Below, one piece after another: positions 57,640-64,000 of a stretch of DNA of 64,000 nucleotides. Position numbers and translations under genes: made by a program. The notes beneath the pieces were generated by a model, which was not told where the DNA came from, did not search any database, and saw only the letters and a list, made by a program, of their open reading frames with translations. The stretch covers positions 167,314 to 231,313 of the forward strand of contig NZ_LMRZ01000004.1 of assembly GCF_001428305.1 (NCBI RefSeq), in the 5' to 3' direction. Position 1 is the first letter of the stretch. Each line of letters starts with the position of its first letter. The DNA comes from Janibacter sp. Soil728 (GTDB lineage: Bacteria; Actinomycetota; Actinomycetes; Actinomycetales; Dermatophilaceae).

Positions 57640-58554
57640 TCAGGCGATGGCGGTGACCGACGCGGTCGGTGTGCCCTCGCTGTCCAACTGGGTCAGCCGG
57701 GTCGCGATCTGGTGCACGACGCTCGGCAGGATCGGCAGTGACAGATGACCGATGCCGCGGAGCCGGATGTTGGTGCTGTGGACCCCCTCCTGATGGAGAG
57801 AGGCGTTGACCGCAGGCACGACCGCCTCGTCGGTGTCGGACCAGAAGGCGATCACCCTGGTGCGGCACTCGGGGGCCGGTTGGTTGATCTCCTGCATGAA
57901 GGGGCTGCCCGGCCGCAGCTGCCGCAGCAGTGATGCCGGTAGCAGGTGCGCGAGCAGCGTCCCCTGGTGCGGGGAGCCCAGGGTGACGAGGGTGTGGACG
58001 CGCTCGTCACCACCGAGCCGCGTCACGTAGTACCGGGCGACGACGCCCCCCAGGCTGTGCGCGACCACGTGGATCCGCTCGAACCCGGTCTCCTCGGCGA
58101 TCGCCTCGATCTCCTCGGCGAGCTGGACCGCGGCGGTGCGCACGTCCTTGGTGCGGACCGAGTAGTTCATGGAGAAGACCCGGTTGAACCCCCGACGCAG
58201 CAGGCCGCGCCGGAGCAGAGCGAAGATCGAGTGGTTGTCGGCCATGCCGTGGAGCAGCAGGATCGGCGTGCCGGCCTCGGTCACGTCAGTGACGAGCCGG
58301 CCACGCTGGACGGGGCTGAGGTGCTCTATGCGATAGCCGTTGCGCGCGCCGCCGCGCCGTGGCGCGCGAGTACCGAAGGGGTAGAGCGACAGATGTGTCG
58401 TCGCCCAGACGATCTCGACGGCGGCGCCGATCGCAGCCTGGGCCGTGGCCATCTGTCGCAGCTGCTGACATACGCCGGATCGCAGGCGGGCCGGCGTCTT
58501 TGCCGGGCCGCTCCTCGGGACGGTGGTGGTCACCGTGCGTGTCTGCGGGGCCAT
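57640..58554 (-). CDS. EstA/Lip-type triacylglycerol lipase-like hydrolase
   Basis: 304 aa. Alpha/beta hydrolase with oxyanion region ILLLHGMADNHSIF, nucleophile elbow VVAHSLGGVV and C-terminal His in IRLRGIGHLSLP. The N-terminus has a weak hydrophobic stretch (MATAQAAIGAAVEIVWA) which may anchor it. Substrate unknown; lipase or depolymerase-like. TACTCT lies 9 nt before the ATG. Confidence 0.88.
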   Translation of the reverse strand: MAPQTRTVTTTVPRSGPAKTPARLRSGVCQQLRQMATAQAAIGAAVEIVWATTHLSLYPFGTRAPRRGGARNGYRIEHLSPVQRGRLVTDVTEAGTPILLLHGMADNHSIFALLRRGLLRRGFNRVFSMNYSVRTKDVRTAAVQLAEEIEAIAEETGFERIHVVAHSLGGVVARYYVTRLGGDERVHTLVTLGSPHQGTLLAHLLPASLLRQLRPGSPFMQEINQPAPECRTRVIAFWSDTDEAVVPAVNASLHQEGVHSTNIRLRGIGHLSLPILPSVVHQIATRLTQLDSEGTPTASVTAIA

Positions 58555-58682
58555 GGTGACTCGAGAGTAACCCTGAAGGACGCCTCGATGGGAAGTGCTG
58601 TGACGACTCCGTGATCAACCCTTCAACGATCGCCGTGGTGGTCATCTCATGACCGGAGGTGCTTCCCTTCGCGCCCGGGGGA

Positions 58683-58688
58683 TAGTCT
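58683..58688 (+). promoter_or_regulatory. possible -10 box of sucCD
   Basis: TAGTCT; predicted start near 58695, leaving a leader of about 37 nt with AGAGGA (near 58713) as ribosome-binding site. Confidence 0.45.
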
Positions 58689-58731
58689 CGACCCGCACCC
58701 CGTTACCACAGCAGAGGACGGAATCAACCTC

Positions 58732-59913
58732 GTGGATCTCTTCGAGTACCAAGCACGCGACGTGTTCGAGAAGCACGGTGTCCCGGTTCTTGCCGGCGCC
58801 GTCGCCACCACCCCTCAGGAGGCGCGAGCCGCCGCCGAGACCATCGGTCAGAAGAGCGGCGGTGTCACCGTCGTCAAGGCCCAGGTCAAGACCGGAGGCC
58901 GCGGCAAGGCCGGTGGCGTCAAGGTCGCCAAGACCGCAGAGGAGGCCGAGGCGCACGCCGAGGCCATCCTGGGCATGGACATCAAGGGCCACACGGTCCA
59001 TCAGGTGATGATCGCCCAGGGCGCGCAGATCGCCGAGGAGTACTACTTCTCGATCCTGCTCGACCGGGCCAACCGCACCTACCTCGCCATGTGCTCCGTC
59101 GAGGGCGGCATGGAGATCGAGGTGCTCGCAGTCGAGCGCCCCGAGGCGCTCGCCCGCATCGCGGTCGACCCCAATGTCGGCATCGACGACGCCAAGGCCA
59201 AGGAGATCGTCGACGCCGCAGGCTTCGACGAGGATGTCAAGGACCAGATCGCCGAGACGATCAAGAAGCTCTGGATCGTCTACCGCGAGGAGGACGCCAC
59301 CCTCGTCGAGGTCAACCCCCTCGTCAAGACCGAGCAGGGCGACATCGTCGCGCTGGACGGCAAGGTCACGCTCGACGAGAACGCCGACTTCCGTCAGCCC
59401 GACCACGCTGCCCTCGAGGACAAGGGAGCGGCCGACCCGCTCGAGGCCAAGGCCAAGGCCAAGGGCCTCAACTACGTCAAGCTCGACGGCAACGTCGGCA
59501 TCATCGGTAACGGCGCCGGGCTCGTCATGAGCACCCTGGACGTCGTCGCCTATGCGGGCGAGGACTTCACCGGGGGCAAGGCCAAGCCGGCCAACTTCCT
59601 CGACATCGGTGGCGGTGCCTCGGCCGAGGTCATGGCCAACGGCCTCGACGTCATCCTGAACGACGAGCAGGTCAAGTCCGTCTTCGTCAACGTCTTCGGT
59701 GGCATCACTGCGTGCGACGCCGTCGCCAACGGCATCGTCGGCGCGTTGAAGACCCTCGGTGACGGGGCCACCAAGCCCCTCGTCGTCCGTCTCGACGGCA
59801 ACAACGTCGAGGAGGGCCGTCGGATCCTCGCCGAGTTCAACCACCCGCTGGTCACCATCGAGGCCACCATGGACGGCGCTGCCCGCAAGGCCGCCGAGCT
59901 GGCCGCGAAGTAA
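58732..59913 (+). CDS. sucC: succinyl-CoA synthetase beta subunit
   Basis: 393 aa. ATP-grasp N-terminal domain ([32 protein letters not shown]) and CoA-ligase C-terminal domain with [14 protein letters not shown] and [16 protein letters not shown]. It forms succinate and ATP/GTP from succinyl-CoA in the TCA cycle with SucD. GTG start. sucD follows after 18 nt. Confidence 0.97.
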   Translation: MDLFEYQARDVFEKHGVPVLAGAVATTPQEARAAAETIGQKSGGVTVVKAQVKTGGRGKAGGVKVAKTAEEAEAHAEAILGMDIKGHTVHQVMIAQGAQIAEEYYFSILLDRANRTYLAMCSVEGGMEIEVLAVERPEALARIAVDPNVGIDDAKAKEIVDAAGFDEDVKDQIAETIKKLWIVYREEDATLVEVNPLVKTEQGDIVALDGKVTLDENADFRQPDHAALEDKGAADPLEAKAKAKGLNYVKLDGNVGIIGNGAGLVMSTLDVVAYAGEDFTGGKAKPANFLDIGGGASAEVMANGLDVILNDEQVKSVFVNVFGGITACDAVANGIVGALKTLGDGATKPLVVRLDGNNVEEGRRILAEFNHPLVTIEATMDGAARKAAELAAK

Positions 59914-59931
59914 AGGACGTAGAAAAAAGAC

Positions 59932-60822
59932 ATGGCAATCTTCATCACTGCTGACTCCAAGGTCATCGTCCAGGGCATGACCGGCTCCGAGGGCATGAAG
60001 CACACCACGCTCATGCTCGCCTCGGGCACCAATGTCGTGGGCGGCGTCAACCCCAAGAAGGCCGGCCAGAGCGTCGACTTCCCCGACGGCAAGACGGTCC
60101 CCGTCTTCGGCTCCGTCGCGGACGCGATGAAGGAGACCGGCGCTGACGTGTCGGTCATCTTCGTGCCGCCGGCCTTCGCCAAGTCCGCCGTCGTCGAGGC
60201 GATCGACGCAGAGATCCCTCTCGCCGTCGTCATCACCGAGGGCATCGCGGTCAAGGACTCCGCGGAGTTCTACAACTACAGCAAGGGCAAGGCCACCCGG
60301 ATCATCGGGCCCAACTGCCCCGGCCTGATCAGCCCCGGACAGTCCAACGCGGGCATCATCCCGGCGAGCATCGCCGGTGCGGGCCGCATCGGTCTGGTGT
60401 CCAAGTCCGGCACGCTGACCTACCAGATGATGTACGAGCTGCGTGAGTTCGGCTTCTCCACGGGCGTCGGCATCGGCGGCGACCCGGTCATCGGGACCAC
60501 GCACATCGACTGCCTCGAGGCCTTCGAGCAGGACCCCGACACCGACGCGATCGTCATGATCGGCGAGATCGGTGGCGACGCCGAGGAGCGCGCTGCGGCC
60601 TACATCAAGGACAACGTGACCAAGCCGGTCGTCGGCTATGTCGCGGGCTTCACCGCCCCGGAGGGCAAGACCATGGGCCACGCCGGCGCCATCGTCTCCG
60701 GCTCCTCCGGGACGGCCGCCGCCAAGAAGGAGGCACTTGAGGCCGCCGGGGTCAAGGTCGGCAAGACGCCGTCCGAGACCGCGGACCTCATGCGCGAGAT
60801 CATGAAGTCCCTGGCCAAGTAA
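59932..60822 (+). CDS. sucD: succinyl-CoA synthetase alpha subunit
   Basis: 296 aa. CoA-binding domain [11 protein letters not shown] and the phosphohistidine loop [17 protein letters not shown] near residue 249 carry the CoA and phosphoryl transfer sites. Operon with sucC; a strong terminator follows the gene. Confidence 0.97.
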   Translation: MAIFITADSKVIVQGMTGSEGMKHTTLMLASGTNVVGGVNPKKAGQSVDFPDGKTVPVFGSVADAMKETGADVSVIFVPPAFAKSAVVEAIDAEIPLAVVITEGIAVKDSAEFYNYSKGKATRIIGPNCPGLISPGQSNAGIIPASIAGAGRIGLVSKSGTLTYQMMYELREFGFSTGVGIGGDPVIGTTHIDCLEAFEQDPDTDAIVMIGEIGGDAEERAAAYIKDNVTKPVVGYVAGFTAPEGKTMGHAGAIVSGSSGTAAAKKEALEAAGVKVGKTPSETADLMREIMKSLAK

Positions 60823-60840
60823 GTACCCGCCAGGATCGAT

Positions 60841-60885
60841 GACGAAGGGCGGTTCCCACCGATGAGGTGGGAGCCGCCCTTCGTC
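60841..60885 (+). terminator. intrinsic terminator of sucCD
   Basis: 20-bp arms beginning GACGAAGGGCGG, with one G-U pair, GATGA loop; base extends to 22 bp with flanking AT. Confidence 0.93.
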
Positions 60886-61013
60886 ATGTCTGCGGACATC
60901 GTGACCGTCCCCTGACGGGATCCGGGAACGATCGTGGCCGGCTGGCCACCTGCGGCATCTAGCCTGCGGTTCGGCCCGTTCCCGGGCCACGACTCGTCGC
61001 TGGAGGAACCCTG

Positions 61014-61847
61014 ATGTCCCGCACCACCATGACTCTGGCCGCGGCCGCGCTCACCGCCGTCGGCCTGCTCGTCCCCACCGGCGCGGGCGCCGCTCCGGCC
61101 GAGCGCACCCCGACCGCCGAGGCACGATCCGCTGGGGTCACGGGCCCCGGCGAGGCGGCGATGGGCTGGAAGCGGAACGACGTGCAGCAGACGCCCAAGC
61201 GGAGCGCGGCTGCCGTGACAGCCACGCCCCCGGGGGTGCCGGGCATCGACGTGTCCAGCTGGCAGGGGCGTGTCGACTGGGCTGCCCAGTGGAACGCCGG
61301 CAAGCGCTTCGCCTATGTCAAGGCCACCGAGGGGAGTACCTACACCAGCCCCACCTTCGGCCACCAGTACACCGGGTCCTACGCCCAGGGCATGATCCGT
61401 GGCGCCTACCACTTCGCGCTGCCGAACAGCTCGAGCGGCACGACGCAGGCCAACCACTTCGTCGACCACGGCGGCGGCTGGTCCGCTGACGGCAAGACCC
61501 TCCCGGGAGCCCTCGACATGGAGTGGAACCCCTATGGCGACACCTGCTATGGCAAGACCCAGGCCCAGATGCGCACCTGGGTCAACGACTTCCTCAACCG
61601 CTACCGCAGCCGCACGGGGCGCTACCCGGTGATCTACACGGCGACGAGCTGGTGGAACAAGTGCGTCGGCGGCGACACCTCCTTCGCCGCGAAGTCCCCG
61701 CTGTGGCTCGCCCGCTACGCGAGCGCACCCGGCACCAAGCCGGCCGGCTGGTACACGTACAGCTTCTGGCAGTACTCCACCACCCCCGTCGACCAGAACG
61801 TGTGGAACGGGACGCTGACGCGGCTTCGGTACTTCGCGACGCACTGA
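61014..61847 (+). CDS. secreted GH25 lysozyme
   Basis: 277 aa. Signal peptide residues 1-27 (ending GAGAAPA), a 40-residue linker, then the GH25 barrel: GIDVSSWQG, FAYVKATEGSTY, and the catalytic Asp/Glu pair in ALDMEWNPYG. Muramidase cutting MurNAc-GlcNAc bonds; could be autolysin or directed at other bacteria. GGAGG precedes ATG 61014. The linker has no visible wall-binding repeats. Confidence 0.94.
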   Translation: MSRTTMTLAAAALTAVGLLVPTGAGAAPAERTPTAEARSAGVTGPGEAAMGWKRNDVQQTPKRSAAAVTATPPGVPGIDVSSWQGRVDWAAQWNAGKRFAYVKATEGSTYTSPTFGHQYTGSYAQGMIRGAYHFALPNSSSGTTQANHFVDHGGGWSADGKTLPGALDMEWNPYGDTCYGKTQAQMRTWVNDFLNRYRSRTGRYPVIYTATSWWNKCVGGDTSFAAKSPLWLARYASAPGTKPAGWYTYSFWQYSTTPVDQNVWNGTLTRLRYFATH

Positions 61848-61925
61848 CGGACGCGTCGGGTGACGTGTGCACCGAGCCCGTACCGCAGGGTGGGACAGGG
61901 CGTGCTGCCACCCATGAGGGCGGGG

Positions 61926-61931
61926 TATCCT
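61926..61931 (+). promoter_or_regulatory. -10 box of riboflavin operon
   Basis: TATCCT; start near 61938, 20 nt before the FMN aptamer. Confidence 0.55.
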
Positions 61932-61958
61932 CGACGGAGTACGAGTCATGTCGTACGC

Positions 61959-62080
61959 GTGCTCCGGGGTCGGTGTAATTCCGAGCCGGCGGTGACAGTC
62001 CGCGAGCCCCTCCTCTCGAGGTGGGGTTGAGCTGGTGAAACTCCAGCACCGACGGTGAAAGTCCGGATGGGAGGCAGCAC
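61959..62080 (+). ncRNA. FMN riboswitch (RFN element)
   Basis: P1 pairs GTGCT (61959-61963) with AGCAC (62076-62080). Conserved blocks: GGGTCGGTGTAATTCCGA, CCGGCGGTGACAGTCCG, GAGCTGGTGAAACTCCAG, and ACCGACGGTGAAAGTCCGG followed by ATGGGAG. This is the standard FMN aptamer; it should turn off ribDE when FMN is abundant. The 379-bp gap between the lysozyme gene and ribD holds only this and the platform. Confidence 0.97.
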
Positions 62081-62193
62081 GCGGCGTCGCGGTCGTGCCG
62101 TGTTGGGTCCAGCCACCCCGGTACGACGTCATCGGGCACCCCCGAGGTCTCCGCGCACGCCGTGACACGCCGTTGGCGTGCCTCCCTTCGCCC

Positions 62194-62217
62194 CCGTGGT
62201 CCGCGTCAGGACCACGG
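62194..62217 (+). promoter_or_regulatory. SD-sequestering hairpin before ribD
   Basis: 9-bp arms CCGTGGTCC/GGACCACGG with loop GCGTCA; the right arm overlaps the GGAGAGGG ribosome-binding region (62216 onward). Likely the expression platform of the FMN riboswitch, acting on translation initiation, though alternative pairings were not folded. Confidence 0.6.
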
Positions 62218-62226
62218 AGAGGGCAG

Positions 62227-63318
62227 ATGCAGCAGCCGATCACCACCGAGAGCGCGATGGCCCGTGCCATCGAGCTGGCGGCACGCGGCCTGGGGCGCAC
62301 CGCCCCCAACCCCGTCGTCGGTTGCGTCGTCCTCGACGTCGACGGGCGGACCGTCGGCGAGGGCTGGCACGAGCGGGCCGGTGATCCGCACGCCGAGGTC
62401 ATGGCGCTCGCCGAGGCCGGCGACGCCGCCCGAGGTGGCACCGCGGTCGTCACCCTCGAGCCCTGCCGACACACCGGTCGCACCGGACCGTGCACCGGCG
62501 CCCTGCTGGATGCCGGCGTCGCGCGGGTCGTCGTGGCCGTCCCTGACCCCACCGTGACCGCTGGCGGGGGAGCGGACCTGTTGCGCGAGCACGGGATCGA
62601 CGTCGTCGAGGGCACCGGGCGTGACGCCGCCGCACACGGCAACCGCGCCTGGCTGCACGCCATGAGGACCGGCCGTCCCTTCGTCACCTGGAAGCTGGCC
62701 AGCACGCTCGACGGACGCACCGCTGCCGCGGACGGCACGAGCCGCTGGATCACCGGGGCGCAGGCCCGCGCCGACGTCCACCGACTGCGGGCGCAGAGCG
62801 ATGCCGTGCTCGTCGGTGGTACCACCCTGCGCGCCGACGACCCCCACCTGGCCGTCCGGGACATCGAGGGCGCGGCCCAACCGCTGCGCGTCGTCATCGA
62901 CAGCCAGGCGCAGGTGCCGCTCACGGCGCGCGTCCTCGACGACGCGGCCCCGACCCTCGTGGTCGTCGCCGAGGGTGCCGACACCGCTCGCCTCACCGCT
63001 GCGGACGTCGACGTGCTCGCGGTTCCTTCCACTCCAGCGGGCCTCGACCTCATGGCGCTGCTCGCGGCACTCCACGAGCGCGGCGTGCGCTCGGTCCTGC
63101 TCGAGGGAGGGGCCCACCTCGCGGCCTCCTTCGTCGCGACCGACCTCGTCGACGAGGTCGTCGCCCACGTCGCACCGACGCTGCTCGGGGCCGGCTCGCC
63201 GGTCCTCGCGGACGCCGGCATCACCACCATCACCGAGGCCTTGCGCCTCACCACGACCGATGTCGCACGCCTCGGCGACGACATCGCCATCACGGCCACC
63301 GTGAGGAGGGAGCACTGA
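62227..63318 (+). CDS. ribD: bifunctional riboflavin deaminase/reductase
   Basis: 363 aa. Deaminase domain with zinc motif HAEVMAL and the PCRHTGRTGPC pair (about residues 52-92); reductase domain (about 150-360) with SRWITGAQARADVHRLRA. It performs the second and third steps of riboflavin synthesis. Start ATG 62227 after GGAGAGGG. The stop overlaps the ribE ATG by 1 nt. Confidence 0.96.
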   Translation: MQQPITTESAMARAIELAARGLGRTAPNPVVGCVVLDVDGRTVGEGWHERAGDPHAEVMALAEAGDAARGGTAVVTLEPCRHTGRTGPCTGALLDAGVARVVVAVPDPTVTAGGGADLLREHGIDVVEGTGRDAAAHGNRAWLHAMRTGRPFVTWKLASTLDGRTAAADGTSRWITGAQARADVHRLRAQSDAVLVGGTTLRADDPHLAVRDIEGAAQPLRVVIDSQAQVPLTARVLDDAAPTLVVVAEGADTARLTAADVDVLAVPSTPAGLDLMALLAALHERGVRSVLLEGGAHLAASFVATDLVDEVVAHVAPTLLGAGSPVLADAGITTITEALRLTTTDVARLGDDIAITATVRREH

Positions 63319-63929
63319 TGTTCACCGGGATCATCGAAGAGCTCGGGGAGGTGGTCGCCATCGAGCCGGCCGCCGACTCCAGTCGAATCACCGTCCGGGG
63401 GAGCGTGACCACCACCGACTCCGCGCACGGTGCCTCGATCGCCGTCAACGGCGCCTGCCTGACCGTCACCGACCACGAGACGAAGGGGGGAGTCGTCACC
63501 TTCGACGTCATGGCAGAGAGCCTGCGCCGCACGGTCATCGGCGACCTGGCTGTCGGAGACGCCGTCAACCTCGAGCGTGCGATGGTGCTCGGCGCCCGCC
63601 TCGACGGACACCTCGTCCAGGGGCACGTCGACGGCACCGCCACGATCATCGAGCGCCGACCGGGCGACCGATGGGAGGAGGTGCGGCTCGCGATCGACCC
63701 CGAGCTGGCCCCCTTCGTCGTGGAGAAGGGCTCGATCTGCCTCGACGGGGTGAGCCTGACCCTCACCGTGGCCGCGGACGACCACGTCGAGGTCGCCCTG
63801 ATCCCCACGACCCTGGAGCTGACCACCTTGGGCCGCAAGGGGATCGGTGACCGTGTCAATGTCGAGGTCGACATCCTCGGCAAGTACGTGCAGCGCATGC
63901 TGGCGCTCGACCCCAAGGAAACCCGATGA
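63318..63929 (+). CDS. ribE: riboflavin synthase alpha chain
   Basis: 203 aa. Two lumazine-binding repeats: MFTGIIEELGEV with NGACLTVTD, and LDGHLVQGHVDGTA with ISLDGVSLTLT-like CLDGVSLTLTV. It dismutates two 6,7-dimethyl-8-ribityllumazine into riboflavin. Its stop overlaps the next gene start by 4 nt. Confidence 0.96.
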   Translation: MFTGIIEELGEVVAIEPAADSSRITVRGSVTTTDSAHGASIAVNGACLTVTDHETKGGVVTFDVMAESLRRTVIGDLAVGDAVNLERAMVLGARLDGHLVQGHVDGTATIIERRPGDRWEEVRLAIDPELAPFVVEKGSICLDGVSLTLTVAADDHVEVALIPTTLELTTLGRKGIGDRVNVEVDILGKYVQRMLALDPKETR

Positions 63930-64000
63930 GCCACGACGACACCCTGCTCGACCCCATCGAGAGCGCGATCGAGGCGATCGCCGAGGGGCGCCCCGTCCTC
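63926..64000 (+). CDS. ribBA: RibB/RibBA-type dihydroxybutanone phosphate synthase, 5' part
   Basis: Only the first 25 codons are in the window: MSHDDTLLDPIESAIEA, then IAEGRPVL. This is the usual start of the 3,4-dihydroxy-2-butanone-4-phosphate synthase domain; whether a GTP cyclohydrolase II domain follows cannot be seen. ATG 63926 overlaps the ribE stop, so it is the third gene of the FMN-controlled operon. Confidence 0.75.
   Translation, partial: MSHDDTLLDPIESAIEAIAEGRPVL

Noticed and set aside
60636-63785. Long minus-strand open frame over sucD, the lysozyme, riboswitch and riboflavin genes
   Set aside because: It runs across several real genes and an RNA element and has no motif; typical of high-GC mirror frames.

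Overview
The window looks like chromosome from a high-GC (about 70 percent) actinobacterium, most likely order Micrococcales and plausibly an Intrasporangiaceae (Janibacter-like) genome. This rests on gene content and order, not on a search: a WhiB3/WhiD-type regulator, GuaB plus GuaB3, MurT/GatD, SURF1 and DUF3817 genes near guaA, a His-tailed GroEL beside groES, very frequent GTG starts, and many transcription units whose -10 box lies 6-7 nt before the start codon (apparently leaderless mRNAs). Most of the window is core chromosome. I see no prophage, integrase, IS transposase, CRISPR array, rRNA or tRNA.

Layout. 0.4-4 kb: PhoH-like ATPase, a secreted lytic transglycosylase, and coaA. 4-16 kb: glmS, acpS, nnr, a short reverse-strand block (ACT protein, OmpA-like protein, lipoprotein, aldo/keto reductase), then one tightly overlapping operon alr-hydrolase-tsaE-tsaB-rimI-tsaD (D-alanine supply and the t6A tRNA modification machinery). 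16-19 kb: two secreted cell-surface genes (NagZ-like lipoprotein and a DUF11 surface protein). 19-25 kb: THUMP-like methyltransferase, the CIRCE-controlled groES-groEL operon, serA, a racemase-fold protein, an S4 protein and a WhiB regulator. 25.5-40 kb: purine block guaB, guaB3, guaA, interrupted by peptidases, an orphan antitoxin, an EmrB/QacA-type exporter, a succinate-semialdehyde dehydrogenase/GMC oxidase pair and SURF1. 40-47 kb: plsC, murT-gatD (lipid II amidation), a flippase-like membrane protein with a PIG-L deacetylase, and a GT4 glycosyltransferase with a Nudix hydrolase. 47.6-57.5 kb: an AbiEi/DUF559 endonuclease-like gene between two matching hairpins, quinone reductase, UDGb-type uracil glycosylase, TfoX-like protein, stand-alone LigD-type polymerase, GNAT, MFS exporter, PcrA helicase and an M23 peptidase. 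57.6-64 kb: lipase, sucC-sucD, a GH25 lysozyme, and an FMN riboswitch followed by ribD-ribE and the start of a RibB-type gene cut by the window end.

The unusual content is in small dispersed palindromes rather than in large islands. (1) Eight copies of a 24-bp hairpin (arms CTGCATTGCC/GGCAATGCAG), mostly between convergent genes and tandem at 56.4 kb. (2) A 35-40 bp imperfect palindrome placed directly after stop codons at 30.2, 49.7 and 52.0 kb, with a three-copy mosaic of the same family forming a 120-bp in-frame insert inside the glycosyltransferase gene at 45.9 kb. (3) Two about 85-bp hairpins with common ends GTGTCGTACTGC flanking the DUF559 gene, one overlapping its 3' coding end; this is the best candidate for an undescribed mobile or repeat-processing unit. 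(4) A 90-bp nested palindrome between acpS and nnr. In addition the heptamer CGAAGGG is strongly over-represented on both strands and forms the base of most intrinsic terminators.
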